A stretch of DNA of 64,000 nt, taken from assembly GCA_013397075.1 (NCBI GenBank), contig VWZS01005944.1, forward strand, positions 124,001 to 188,000, read 5' to 3'. The position numbers and the translations under genes are program-made. Shown here piece after piece: positions 36,301 through 47,958 of the stretch (position 1 is the first letter of the stretch; every line of letters begins with the position of its first letter). Under the pieces are notes generated by a model that saw nothing but the letters and a program-made list of their open reading frames with translations, did no database searches and had not been told where the DNA came from. This DNA is from Rhabdornis inornatus (lineage: Eukaryota > Chordata > Aves > Passeriformes > Rhabdornithidae).

Positions 36301-38238
36301 AAATCATTGTTCAACCTCAGGAAAAACCTAACCCAAGAAACAACCAACCACAAACCAAAACCCCCCAGACAACGCCTGTAAAATAAGACTTTTACTGAAA
36401 GGAAACCTGAACTGAACTTCAAGAAATTACTTTCACTCCTGCTTAGAGTTTGCAATCTGCACTATTTAAGCACATGGCATTAATCATATTTAAGGGATCA
36501 ATCTGTGACACTGCAAGTGCAGTGTCCACATGGAGATCAGTCCATTCTGTCACTTAAAACTGGACACCTATTTTGGAAACAGCCATTGCCAGCAGGTTCA
36601 TTCATCATTTCCCTGCTGTCCTGAAGAATTTTCCTCTTTTTCATTTTTCCTTGCCACTTTGACAATCTTTATTATTCAGCTTGGGCTTTTTGGAGAGAAT
36701 ATTCCTAAAAAGTGAATTCCAGCCAGGCTGGCATCAATTTGGTTTGAAGTTTCAGCTATACTGAGTTACCCCCAAACTTTCCTCCCACTCCTAATTAATG
36801 ATTAATCCAAACAGCAATGGAACTACAAGGAACTAACGATGCTGCTGTAATTAAGCCCTACTCAGACTAAATCTCAATGCTGCAAATGCTAATTCCAGGA
36901 TGATTTTAAATTATTTAAATGGAAACCAAACAACCTCTTCTCCCTGGATGACTTCCTTGCAGATATTTTGTGGTCCTGGGAGCAGTGGAGTATATCAGTA
37001 AAGAGTAAGAACATCATTAGTCACCAGTGCTACAGAATAAAGCTCCTTGAACTCATCAAATGGGTCAGCAAGAAACAGGACAGGCTGTTTTCTTAGCAGT
37101 TCAAGCAACAGCATTTCATTGTCTCTTATCCACATAATGCCAGCTAAATTATATGGCAACAACTATTTTTAAATGGATGTGAAGTATCAGGTCCCACTGT
37201 TTCACTGTTTATCCAGGCTCCTGCTCCACTTCATGCCTACAAAGCAACCCCTGAACTCTCTGTGTTCAGCGTGTTATTGCTCAAACACTTGGCTAAATAG
37301 AGGCCTAAAATGAGTTTATTTTTGGCCTAAACACTGATTAGGCTGCATACCACTAATTTTCTTCAGAAGCCTTGATAGCACAAAGATCAGCAGGCTCTGA
37401 GCTTTTGTCTGGCTTTGTTAAAATACTGCAGGGAAAAAAAAAAAACCCAAAGAGTTCCCCCTCTGCCCCCAGGCTGTGCTTGGACAACCCCTTTAAAACA
37501 TTTGCACAATCCCCAATATTTAACAAAGCAGGGCCAGGAGTTGCTGTAATTGATACACAACACCTGTTGTGCTGGGACAGGAGGGAACATTGTGACCTGC
37601 ATCCTCACAATGGAGTTAATAATTAAGCTTTTTCGGACTGGAAATAAAAGTCCATTAATGTTAAGTAGCTAAGTGGGAACACTTGCACTGGCTCTTCAGC
37701 TCTGCAGGCGTTTCCAGAAACCCTAGGGTACGGTTTATAAAGGAAAAAAAAACCCAAAAAAAAGGCATTTAGTTAAGCAAACTTCAAATAAACAACGTGC
37801 ATTAGGGGAAAATTCAAAATGCAAAGTCTACTTTACCTATGCAAATCTCAAGGCATGGACTAAATTAGGAGATTCAGTACTAGAGCAGAGCATGAACACC
37901 TCGCAGAGGTTGAAAAGCACTCTGTCTGTTTCCAGCACGTGGAAATCCTCCCTGCCAGTGCTGTCACAATGTAATTTTCACCCAATTTAGTTTACAAGTT
38001 AAAGCAGTTCTGGCTTCCAAGATCTTTCTGTACCAATTTCTGAGACTTCCCACTCACAGCCTGATTTTCTGATTTCCCAGAGAGCTTCCTGTTGTACCTC
38101 CAATGTCTGACAAACTCCAAACCCACAACATGCAAGACAGGAAAAACCTGCTTCACCACTGAAAGGAATTTGCTAATTAGCTTTAATTCCATTAAATGGA
38201 GTAATAGAATTTTATAGCAATAGAAATCATCTACTAAC
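33357..38238 (-). other. 4.9-kb intron, nothing recognised
   Basis: It contains a short CA-rich patch near 34100 and A-runs near 35500 and 37435-37450. No transposon family is recognised. Confidence 0.65.
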
Positions 38239-38295
38239 CCTGCTAGATTTTCTACTCTGGGATGATCCATACACGTCTTCCTCATAACCATTGGT
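38239..38295 (-). CDS. LRRFIP1: LRRFIP1 cassette exon: TNGYEEDVYGSSQSRKSSR
   Basis: Nineteen codons encode TNGYEEDVYGSSQSRKSSR, resembling the TNGYDEDMYGS-type optional cassette of mammalian LRRFIP1. The acceptor is ATAACAG and the donor is GTTAGT, both phase 0. The SRKSSR end is a basophilic kinase-type site. It belongs to the Ser/Tyr/Arg-rich linker between the N-terminal helix and the coiled coil. Confidence 0.9.
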
Positions 38296-40869
38296 CTGTT
38301 ATGGAAGGAAAGGGAAAAAAAAAATAAAAAAGAAAGACAAAAAGGAGAGAAGAAAAATTGACGTAGACCCCAAAGGGAATTTTTAAGTAAATGTCATCAC
38401 TTATGAAAAGCAAAAACAGAGACAGAACTTTTCAAAGGTACCAGGAACAGGAGCAGTGCAGGATTAGGTCATGATTTCAAACATGAGGACACGAACATTT
38501 GTGTCACTACCTACAGAACAGCCAAAAATGTCAAGGATACTCCTGCTCACCCTTTTTGATCCCCCTTTTTTCTTTTTTGCCTCCCCTATACTCAAACACT
38601 CTGTGAAGGGAATAGGGGATAAAATGGGGACAAAAAGGAGATCAGAGACTACAACAAAGGGCATATATCACTATAGCTACTTATACCTCAGGCAGCTAAA
38701 CACCTAAAAAGCTGTGAACTATAGCAGAAGAATTAATTCTATGTGAGAACTCCAGCTTAGTAAACATGCAGTGCTGTATAAATGCTCTTCTTTTTGATTT
38801 TGAGCATCAAAATTAAACCCAGACAGTGACCACCTGCCACACCCCAGGATTCTGCATCAGTCTGAGGGCTAGTGAGAGATTTGGGTGGGCTCAGTTGTCC
38901 TCCCTGGTGTCAGGAAGATGCTTTCCCTCAAAGGAGGAAAAACAAACAGGCCCAGAAGGACTATTCAATAAACAAGGTGAGGTGCTTCAAATCCCTGTGG
39001 CAGCAGTGCTGGGAATAAAACAAAACAATCACAGTGACTCAGTCCTGAGCTTGGGAATGCAGTGGTGAAGAAGAGAGGACAAACACAAAAGTCTCCTCAA
39101 TAGATAGCATTAAAAGCTCAGGTTTCCCCAGCAATTCACTGTTCTGGTATCACCTCACTGAAAACAAGGAAGCACTCTTCCTTGTATTTGAGATGGGGGT
39201 TTAGTGAGAATTTAATTAGAATTTCTATTAAAATTAAGTTTCGAAGTCCATGTTTTAATGTGTTCCCGAAATGAATATCCACTAGAACCAATCTAAATCA
39301 ATTTCCAAGACAAATATTTATCATCTACTCTACAGCAGCTTCATTAAAAAATTAAACAAATTAACTTAGAAATCAGTTCAGAGCCAAGCTGCGAAAGCTA
39401 CTTCTGGGAAAAGCTTAGATTCTCTATTGAAATGCAACATTATCACCCCAAATGGAAGGCAAATATCCAAGTTTCTTTTATTCAAGAACTGATTTGAAAT
39501 GCTCCTGCAGCTTTCTCAAACAGCTTGGCTTCTTTCTAGTTTTTACCAGGTTGTTTGGTGGTTTTTTCCCAAGCTCCTTGAATTTCTCCAGCACTTCTCT
39601 GAAGAATGGTTAGAATGGATCTCCAGCAGCTCAAGGCAATGCTCCAGCTCAGCCTCAGCACTCCGTGCAGACCAATTCCCTCCACCACCCCTTTTATTGC
39701 TACACTGAGGACTTGTTTCCCTTTTTCAGCGATCTAATATTGACTAAATGTAACCTCAGATCACTATCTGAACCATCCTATTACTCTGTAATGGTACCTT
39801 CATTTTTCCCAGATGTGGTATTCCTCATTTGTGTTTACTGTTATTCCATTTTGACAAGTTGTCTCCTGTTTATCATCACTATTTTCACTCTAACCTTGTA
39901 TGAAACTGCCTTCACTCCCAGCACTTAGCCAGCCAGGCTCCTGGGGAACTGCTTTTCCCTCCTTAAAAAACCCAGATGATGCTGTCTTAGATGGGAGCAG
40001 ACCAGCTGAGATCCTTCCCAGCTGTCTTGTTTTCTAACAAAGTTATTTTCCAACTGCACATTCCTTTTACAAGAACAAGATCTGGCCCAAGGTTTCACTT
40101 AATGTCACGTAGAGACACGCCAAGAGCCTTACAGCCAATCTGCAGTAACATCCTTTATGGCCTTAAATAATTACCTTGCTTAGGAACTCCAGTTGAATTG
40201 GCATGATGAATTTTCCACGAGCCCAGGTTAATTGGTTATCACTTCACAGTTCAGGCCCTTCTAAAGGAATCTGCCTCATTTACCCTGTGTCTTTCAGATT
40301 TCAGTCTGAAGCCCCAGAGCTGAGGCTGTTTCCCCTGCCCCTCTGACCCATCCTTTCCAGAAACCTCTCCAGTGCATATTTTTGAAGGCAAATGCTCCAG
40401 GCAGCTCTTGGAGAGCAGGGTCAGTTTTATCAGGCCTTGCTGACCTTTATTCTAGGCTACATTTACATGCAAAGCATCTGACCCTCATGAAAACTGGAGC
40501 AAATAAAACTGCATCCTAGAGAGGCTAAAATGACTCCATTTTACTTGTTCTCCCTTCAGTGACCCTATTTCTCTCTGTATTTTCTTCTTGCTTTTGGCAG
40601 ACAAAGGAAACCATTTCACTGCCATTGTGTCCATTTCTGCTTGTAATGTTTTTTACCTCAGGCTGTGGCTCACGCTACTCCCTCAGGCATTTCAATCCCA
40701 CATCCAAACTCCATCCCTGAGAAAAATTCTCTGCTTGTTTCCAGCGTAGCAAAGAACCCCAACCTAGTAACGTGGAGCCTTCCCTCCGTAGAAATATTCC
40801 CACTTTGCCCTCTCCTGTGTCCTCTTCACCAGGCTGGAATTGCTCCCTACAAGATTCACCTATGACATG

Positions 40870-40930
40870 GGGTGGAATGAGATGGGCTTTAAGGGCCCTT
40901 CTAATCCAAACCATTTGGGATTCTGTAATA
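40870..40930 (+). mobile_element. CR1 LINE 3' tail, forward, very short
   Basis: GGGTGGAATGAGATGGGCTT, then AAGGGCCCTTCTAATCCAAA and CCATTTGGGATTCTGTAAT are the last about 60 bp of a CR1 element. Confidence 0.75.
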
Positions 40931-41059
40931 TTCTCTCAATATTGCCTATTTCTGTGTCACATGACAACTCAAGTTAGGTAGCTCTGGTAAGGTTTCGAGG
41001 TTTTCCACATGCTCTTTATGTACAGCACTGAAATAAGAGTTTGGATTATACTGTTGCCT

Positions 41060-41345
41060 GGAAAGGCTGACCTGGAACAGAGACTACACAGAGCAAAAGG
41101 AATAAAATAGGTATTTATTGAAAGGATCCACCTTGGGCAGTGCATGAGCCTGGCCAGGGCTACCCCCAAATCAAATCCAAGACGGATCCTGGTCACGAGT
41201 TTTCACACTTTTATAAGCTTTGGTTCATTTACATCTTGGGGTCAATTATCCAACACCAGCCCCAGGCTATGAAGTCTCAGTCCCCTGGCTTGCCCCCTTT
41301 CCCTCACTGTTGTTTTTGCTTTTTGAGTACCAGTTGTCCTTAGTT
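41060..41345 (-). mobile_element. Probable solo LTR of an avian endogenous retrovirus, degraded
   Basis: The phrases GGTATTTATTGAAAGGATCC, CACGAGTTTTCACACTTTTA and TCAATTATCCAA resemble an LTR I recall as dispersed in songbird genomes. On the minus strand it would present CAATAAATACC, a possible LTR poly(A) signal. I see no flanking viral coding region and cannot fix the TG/CA ends, so the borders and even the class are tentative. Confidence 0.45.
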
Positions 41346-41628
41346 CTTTAGCTAGAAAGGAATTGTTTTGTCTGATTCCCTGTGAAGAGAACTTACTTAC
41401 ACCTGACATGAAGTTTCAGAGTTGCACACTAAGCAGCAGAGATTCTGAAAAATATAAAAACTAAAACCCAAGGCATCAATCCCACATTTTGGAGATGAAC
41501 TGATGCTCATTATAGTTATGGTGTATCCTTGACATTGGGCTGGCCGTTCTCACACTGGCACACACTCCTTGTCCTGCCACAGTGGGTTTGCAGGCAGAAC
41601 CCTCTCTGAGACAGATAAAAATACATAC

Positions 41629-41676
41629 TGCTTTGGAGTAGTTCTTCTTTTTGGTCCTCTCACTCTCTAATCCAGC
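41629..41676 (-). CDS. LRRFIP1: LRRFIP1 cassette exon: AGLESERTKKKNYSKA
   Basis: Sixteen codons encode AGLESERTKKKNYSKA, with acceptor CTGCAG and a strong GTATGT donor, both phase 0. The Lys-rich stretch and the position in the linker array match an optional LRRFIP1 exon. The nearby region at about 41.1-41.3 kb looks like a retroviral LTR, but it does not overlap this exon. Confidence 0.8.
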
Positions 41677-42677
41677 CTGCAGTAGGATTAAGAATGCAGG
41701 GTGAGAAGATCAAGTCTGTGCACACCCATCCAGGGCCAGGCATGCACATCCCCATGCAGGAACATGAGCAGAGCACAGCCCAGCAGTGAATCCACCCTCA
41801 GAGTCAAACACCCATTTATTAGGGAATACTGTTAAAATGATGTTAAATTTAGCAGCTGCAGTTCCAATCAGTCACATTGGCTGGGTTCAGTCAATGAACT
41901 ACCAGCTGTCCATCCTGGCTGTATCAATACAGCCATGCAAAATCCAAACGTGTTGGAACTATTCTGGGATGTAGGTCACCCTGCATCCCTAATTGGAAAT
42001 AGTGCCAGGAATGAAGGAGAGCAGGAAAGCAGGAGGATCTATAGAATTGCCCTCCCCAGTTTGCTTCCTGCAGACACCAGGATACCTCCAGTCCAACATA
42101 AGGCAGCAGGAAATGTTTTAAACTGAGCTTTAATCCTCATTGCCTCTTTCTGTTCTTTCAGGAGCCAGCTTTATCTCAGTGTTGGTGAGAGCAAATGCTT
42201 GCTATCAAAGCATTGTTATTAATCTGATTTGTCCTCTAAAGTGAAGATAACACAAGCTGCAGCTTTGCTAGGTGGTATGTTTTTCCTGTCACCTTCGCTA
42301 GACCTATTTACAGTGAGTTTATGAGAATTTTATTCCTTTTCAGATCTGTGCTGAAATAAATCCAGAGGCATCTGGTCCAACAAAGGACAGGCTTTAACAG
42401 AGACAGTTTTAGGGGAAATCCAAGCCATTCTGCTCTGCCTGTGGTAACTACTGAGCTAAACCTAGCTCAGATCTCTAATCATTTGTCACTTCTCATCTGA
42501 ACCATGTCAGAGCAAGAGGAGAGGGAAGTGGCATCCTGACATCACAGACCACAAACTGCCTCAGGATCCTTCCAGATCATCCTGATCTCAGAGCAGTTAT
42601 CACAACCTGTGTTAGCTTCTTCTTCATGATTAGTTTTTAAACACACACACACACTGCAACTTGCAGACTATTCTCAC
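41677..42677 (-). other. Intron with a short CA microsatellite
   Basis: A 1.0-kb intron. The only notable item is a short (CA)n run at about 42640-42654. Confidence 0.7.
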
Positions 42678-42710
42678 CACTGGGTAGGTGCTGGCATATT
42701 CCAAATGAGA
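42678..42710 (-). CDS. LRRFIP1: LRRFIP1 probable cassette exon: SHLEYASTYPV
   Basis: This 33-nt phase-0 exon candidate encodes SHLEYASTYPV. It has a strong pyrimidine-rich tract ending in TTTACAG and a GTGAGA donor. The peptide resembles the small Ser/Tyr-rich optional cassettes of LRRFIP1 and LRRFIP2, but I do not recall an exact match, so it is less secure than its neighbours. It lies between the ASDEDERM exon and the AGLESERT exon, and no frame is broken whether it is used or not. Confidence 0.65.
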
Positions 42711-43929
42711 CTGTAAAGGCATGAGAGGAGAGGAAAATCAGAATACAAACGAAAACACAAGTTATGTCAATCAAAGGAACTCCCCAAAACAAACCAAACA
42801 AACACAAAAATAGACAGGGAGATGTAAATCCCAACTAAAGAACTTTGGTAATGCAGGATTTCTTGCACAAAGGCACAAGTTTGGAAGCTGAGAGGATACA
42901 AAACAAGAATGAATGAATTGATCACGAGTGATTGACAACACAACAATATTTCATGCTGATGGTGTTGGATTAGAGACAGCCAGCTGGGAAGTGGGAGAAT
43001 CAGGACAAGTGAAATAGAAAAGGGACTGAAGAGAGGCTCAAGAGCCTCAACAAACACAGGCTGATGTTACTGAGCTTCCCTAGGAAAACCTGCATGACAC
43101 AGAATTTGCATGAACTCCTGAAACAGGAGTGGGAGGAGCTGTGGACGGGTTCAGGATCATCAGAAGAGCTGCTGAAGAAACCTCTCCATGGCAGCTGAGG
43201 AGCCACAGCCAAGCCAGGACTCCCTGGACTCCTGGTCTCTGTTTGCAGCACAGTCACAGCAGTGGAGCTCCAGTCAATTTGCTGGCCTCGTCTGATGAAT
43301 ATCTCTGGAGGTTCTGCAGTATGCAGTGCTGCCTGCTCTGCCAGAAGCATCCAGAAGCTCCCCAAAAGCTACCTCAGCACATCTCTGGTGCCTGCAGTCC
43401 AGGCATCCACTTCAAAAATACTCCAGGAGAAAAGTCCAGAGTGAAACCCAAACAGATCAGTGGGGTGGTGAAGCCCTAGGGAGAAGTGAATGTCTGATAT
43501 TGGCTCATTTCAGTGAAAACTTCCTGTACAGAAGAGAAGCACAGCTACAAAAAGGAACCTCTGGCACCACCAGACCCTCACAGTGCAAGGAGCCAGAGTG
43601 CCAAAGATGGAAGATGAATTTTCCAAAAATTGCATCCTGCAATGATCGAAGGACAGCTTTCAAATACCCAAAAAGACAGCATCATTCAGAATTCTCCAAG
43701 TCATTCTATAAACCCTTCGTGGACACAAGGCAACTGTTTTTGTCCTAAGCCAAAGTGGACACTAGAACTCAGGTAATTTTTTAAGGTTGGTCAAAATTTT
43801 TGGGGCTTTTGGCTTTGTTATTTTGAATACAGATACAGCAAGAGCCAAACCTTCACAGATTAGCCAGAGATGTGGTCAAATTACTTAAAGCATCTCCTGT
43901 AAATCCATATGGGGAAAGTGAACAGGAAG

Positions 43930-44212
43930 GCTGTTTACAAGGGCCTGGAGAGACAGGAAAGGAAAGAATGGCTTCAAACTGACAAAAAATAGGTTTAAAT
44001 TGGGTATTATGAAGAAATTCCTCCCTGTGAAGGTGGTGAGGCCCCAGCACAGGTTGCTCAGAGAAGCTGTGGCTGCTCCCTCAAGTGTTCCAGGCCAGGC
44101 TGGATGGGGCTTGGAGAAACCTGGGCTAGTGGAAGGTGTCCCTGCCCATGGAAGGGGGTGGAACAAGATGAGTTTTAAAGTCTCTTCCAACTCAACCCAT
44201 TCTGTGATTCTA
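43930..44212 (+). mobile_element. CR1 LINE 3' fragment, forward
   Basis: A well-preserved passerine-type CR1 3' end with AAATTCCTCCCTGTGAAGGT, GGTTGCTCAGAGAAGCTGTG, GGAAGGTGTCCCTGCCCATG and the CCATTCTGTGATTCTA terminus. It begins near TTTACAAGGGCCTGGAGAG. It lies opposite to the gene. Confidence 0.92.
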
Positions 44213-45384
44213 CCAATTAATTGTGAATAAAACAACTAGAAGACGTAGAAGGATAAATTTCAGTTCAGACTGGCAAATATTTGCGTGCTTCTACAATCCC
44301 AGTGACACAAGGAGGAGGGAAGGAAGCTCTGTCAAAACTTTTCCTGTGCCTGCCAAAATGTCATGACATCCAACAAATGCTGCTTTATGGGGACAGGGCC
44401 TGTGCAACATCACTGAGAAACATCAATGTGGAAAGTTTCAGGCAGATCCTCCTGTCAGAGAAGGACATTTCTTGCAGAAATATGAAGAATTTTTGAATTC
44501 TTGCAGAATGGGGGCCATCCCACAGAGCAGCTGGAGGCTGCTGCTCTCCAGGCCAGAGCTGGTTATCACAGCCTGAGGTAAAAAGGGCAAGAGGAGCTTC
44601 TCCAAGGGATGGTGAGGAGGTAGAATGCAGAGCTTCTGCTCTTTAAATGTATATAAACACAGGACTGTGCTGCAAAAACACCTCAGAAAGAATCAGTGCT
44701 GGATTTCCATGAGGAGAAGATGTTTCAGATGAAGATGTGCTATAAACACAGAGCCAGTGTGTTTGCATCATGCTGCATTACAGCCAGGGGTAAACAACCC
44801 ATTTGTGTTGTCATCACCTTCTAAACAGATAGAATTGATATTTCAACTGAACTAGAGATTTTTCCCCTCCAAAAAACACTTCCCTATGTCAACATTTAAC
44901 CCTAAGTAAAATAAACACCGCTTTTCACGTTCAGCTGTGCAGAGAGGATTTTCTTCACTGGATCTTTGGAGCTTTGAGACATCTCCTAGCTCTGAAAAGC
45001 ACTCAGGTTTGTCATCTTGAGGAAAAAAAGATTTTAACAGCATTTCATAAGTAGCAATAAGGATTTCCACTAAAAAGGGAACAAGGCAGTACTTCATATC
45101 TTTAAGCACACTTAGTGCAGTTTTACAGTGGGATCCCTGAGCAGGCTCTGCAGCAGCAACATTTAAATTTATTTTTTTTAATCAGTCTTCCAGATTCTAT
45201 GTTATAACAGAGTTAAGGTTTATATAAATGTGTGTTATCTGGGAAAATACTGCCTGGGCATTTTGAGGAAAAAACTGTTTGAAGTTTTCCTATAGATAAG
45301 TATTCAGTGCTCTACTAATCCCACCCTCCACAAAACTCAGGCCTGCAGACGATTTTCAAGTATTTCTAAAGCATTTTTGAAGTG

Positions 45385-45655
45385 AGTAACCAGTGATAGG
45401 ACCTAAGGGAACATCTGGAGCTGTGTCAGAGGGATTTTAGGTTAAGTATCAGGGAAAGGTTGTTCCCCCAGAGGGTGCTGGGCACTGCCCAGGCTCCCCA
45501 GGGAATGGGCACAGCCCTGAGGCTGCCAGAGCTCCAGGAGTGTTTTAACACTGCTCCCAGGGATGCACAGGGTGGGATTGTTGGGGTATCTGTGCAGGGA
45601 CAGGAGCTGCATCAATGATCCTTGTGGGTCCTTTCCAGCTCAGGATATTGTTATT
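45385..45655 (+). mobile_element. CR1 LINE 3' fragment, forward
   Basis: The same subfamily as the copy at 27.4-28.1 kb: it shares GAGGGTGCTGGGCACTGCCC, CCAGAGCTCCAGGAGTGTTT and TCCAGCTCAGGATATT. It is truncated at CCAGTGATAGGACC. Confidence 0.9.
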
Positions 45656-46035
45656 TTATGAGTATTCACTTACAATTCCAAAGCGCTCAACACTTAATTC
45701 CATTGATCAATCACTTCTGCTTTCCTGAGCTAATAAACACTGATCCCCCAACACTTCCCCTTCCCAAATTTCCAGTATAAGGGTGAAACAGGGGAGCTTA
45801 CAAGATGCATGCAGATACCAATGTCTTGGCTAAGTCCTTCCTGCAAGAGTGAAGAACAGTGACCATGAAGGGTCCTGCACAGGGCATGCACTGGAGAGAA
45901 TCAGTGATCCACGTGTGTACTTGAAAAAACCCAACATGGAACACGTGAAGGACGATCCCCTGGGAGTGCAGGGGCACAGGGGGACAGTGACAGCTGTACA
46001 CAGACATGCACACAGAGATTGCAGAGTTTACCAAC

Positions 46036-46086
46036 CCTCAGGCTTCCACGGCTACCCACTGACATGCGCTCATCTTCATCCGAAGC
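46036..46086 (-). CDS. LRRFIP1: LRRFIP1 exon: ASDEDERMSVGSRGSLR
   Basis: Seventeen codons encode ASDEDERMSVGSRGSLR, which I recall as essentially identical in mammalian LRRFIP1. The acceptor is TCGCTAG. The donor, GTTGGT after AGG, is weaker than its neighbours. Both borders are phase 0. In mammals this peptide can be joined straight to the EERPEKDF exon by skipping all the linker cassettes between; the weak donor would fit alternative joining, which is an inference. Confidence 0.94.
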
Positions 46087-46601
46087 CTAGCGAGAGAAAG
46101 CGTAGAGACAAAAAAACAGTGAAAAGAACACAGGTAACAGGCACTGAGGCAAATGCTGATGGCTTTGATGGGACAGAAGGAAGGGAAAGATGTACAAACT
46201 CAATGTTTTTTAAAAAAAATTTGCATTGAAAGTATAAGCAGAAAGCAAATGAAATCATACCCTGCCCAAGAAACAATCAAGAATTTTGCTGTAGGTTTAG
46301 GGAGGAACTTGCTCAGGTATTCCCTGCTCTATGCTCTTGGCCCTTTAATAAACATTAAACACTCCAAACAGGTTATTTCCCCACTTTCCACCCCCTTTAT
46401 TCTTGCACATTTGCAAAAACTCCCAGGAGTGACTAGGGAGAGGGCAGAGAAGTCAGGAAGTGGCTTTGGGGTTTCCACTTGCCAGGGGTGGAGGGAGATT
46501 GTTTTGGTTCTTTTCTTTTGAGAAGGAAGTGCCTTCTACACGTCTGTTTTCTTAATCTGAAATGTCTAGCTAAACAAAAAAAAGCAAAAGTAGGTACTGA
46601 C
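46087..46601 (-). other. Intron, nothing recognised
   Basis: A 515-bp intron; no repeat seen. Confidence 0.8.
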
Positions 46602-46646
46602 CGAGGCATTTCTTCGGGCTCTACGGGAATAACGCTCACTGTCTTC
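46602..46646 (-). CDS. LRRFIP1: LRRFIP1 exon: EDSERYSRRARRNAS
   Basis: Fifteen codons encode EDSERYSRRARRNAS, directly following IEQWM in the family. The acceptor is TTGGTAG and the donor is GTCAGT, and both are phase 0. The segment contains two Arg-rich Ser sites, RYS and RRNAS; the latter fits the Arg-Arg-x-Ser consensus of basophilic kinases such as PKA. The motif is visible in the sequence, but phosphorylation is an inference. Confidence 0.95.
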
Positions 46647-47910
46647 CTACCAAGGCAGCAGAGAGAAAACAGAGGGAGGTGTTGAGAGCACAGACACAGC
46701 AACAGAGCGTTCCAGAAACACGCTCTGAACTCCAGCCACGCTAAGGAGCCAGTAAAGTTAAACCAAACAACGGGAGGTGACACCCTGCCAAAGCAGAAAA
46801 ACCCTTCCTCCCTCCTTTGTGGCCCCAAATTTCTTCCCCTCTGCTACACAAGCCCCTGCGACACTGGAAACGCCGCTGGATGTTTTACATTTCAACAAGT
46901 TGATTTTAACTAATCTGTTTGCCACTGAATTTAGGGACAGCAGTAGAAAACAACAACAACAAAAAAGGTTTTAACGTTGTAGTCAACAGATTCTTACAGG
47001 TGAGCTGATTTCCAAGCAAGGAAACTGCCAGTAATGTGGAGTTATGCTCATCCAGCAAGGATCTGAGGAGACTCAGTGTGAGTCTGGAGCGGGTGGGTGG
47101 TCTATGCAAACCAGTATTTACTGACTAATTATCAAAGACCAAAGAATTTGGGGAGTTTGGGAAGCTACTTTCCACACTGGTAGCCAGCTGCTCAGTTTTG
47201 CCTTTTCCAGTGTGCACTACTCAGCTTTACAGGGCAAGGCCACAGATTTCATCTGGCATCACTGGTAACTGGTTTCATAAACTTAGGGTTGTAAGACATT
47301 TGAAGCCAGTGACTTCCAGCTCATTAGCAACTTCTTTATCTCATATCATGGGTGTTAAAACAGTCAGATGTTGCTAGTGGCCAAGTCTGTAGCTGGTATT
47401 CACTGGTTTTAGCAAATTCTAAAATCCAGGATGTTGTATTATTGGAAAAAAGAGAAGATTGCCACCATAGCAGTAATAATTCCTCTGAGGGATTCCCCTG
47501 GGCAAGTTAAGTGCTAAGGGGAATGAAACAGCATGAGTGAAACTTGCCCACAATTCACCTGAAGGCAGATTTAAGAAGACTCAAATGGTGATGAAACCCA
47601 CAGAAAGTAAAATGAGCACAAATACTCCCTCTATCCTAAGGGGCTTTAATAGGTTTTTTATCCTAACCTATTCTTCCAGCGATAGCATGGACACTGGTCT
47701 GTAAAAAGAGATGGCTCTAACCCAGTCCTTGCCAGTCTTAAGCTGATCAAAACTCACATTTCAGCTGGAAAAGCAAGACTGTGGGATTGCTTGGAGCAGA
47801 ACTCACACTCCCAATGCATGAAAATACCTACTTTGAGGGATCTCAAACTCTATGAACTACACAGAACTTGAACACGCAAAAGTTGTTGAGCTACGTTGAT
47901 CAAGTCCTAC
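46647..47910 (-). other. Intron, nothing recognised
   Basis: A 1264-bp intron; no repeat seen. Confidence 0.75.
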
Positions 47911-47958
47911 CATCCATTGCTCGATGTCTCCCCACTTAGTATCCAGCCCATAATATTT
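47911..47958 (-). CDS. LRRFIP1: LRRFIP1 exon: KYYGLDTKWGDIEQWM
   Basis: These 16 codons encode KYYGLDTKWGDIEQWM, a signature segment of LRRFIP proteins. The acceptor is TCTGTAG, the donor is GTAGGA after ATG, and both borders are phase 0. In the joined model it covers residues 36-51 counted from the first codon in the window. The aromatic and acidic residues contrast with the basic helix before it; no catalytic motif is expected. Confidence 0.95.

Larger units (their letters stand above)
38296..41628 (-). other. 3.3-kb intron with a CR1 tail and probable LTR
   Basis: The segment nearest 41.6 kb carries a CR1 3' tail (40870-40930) and a probable LTR (41060-41345). The rest is unrecognised. 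Confidence 0.7.
42711..46035 (-). other. 3.3-kb intron with two CR1 copies
   Basis: It holds forward CR1 fragments at about 43930-44212 and 45385-45655. A candidate extra exon at 45802-45840 is discussed in the findings. Confidence 0.7.

Noticed and set aside
42638..42656. CA repeat as a notable microsatellite
   Set aside because: Only about seven or eight units; common in intron DNA.
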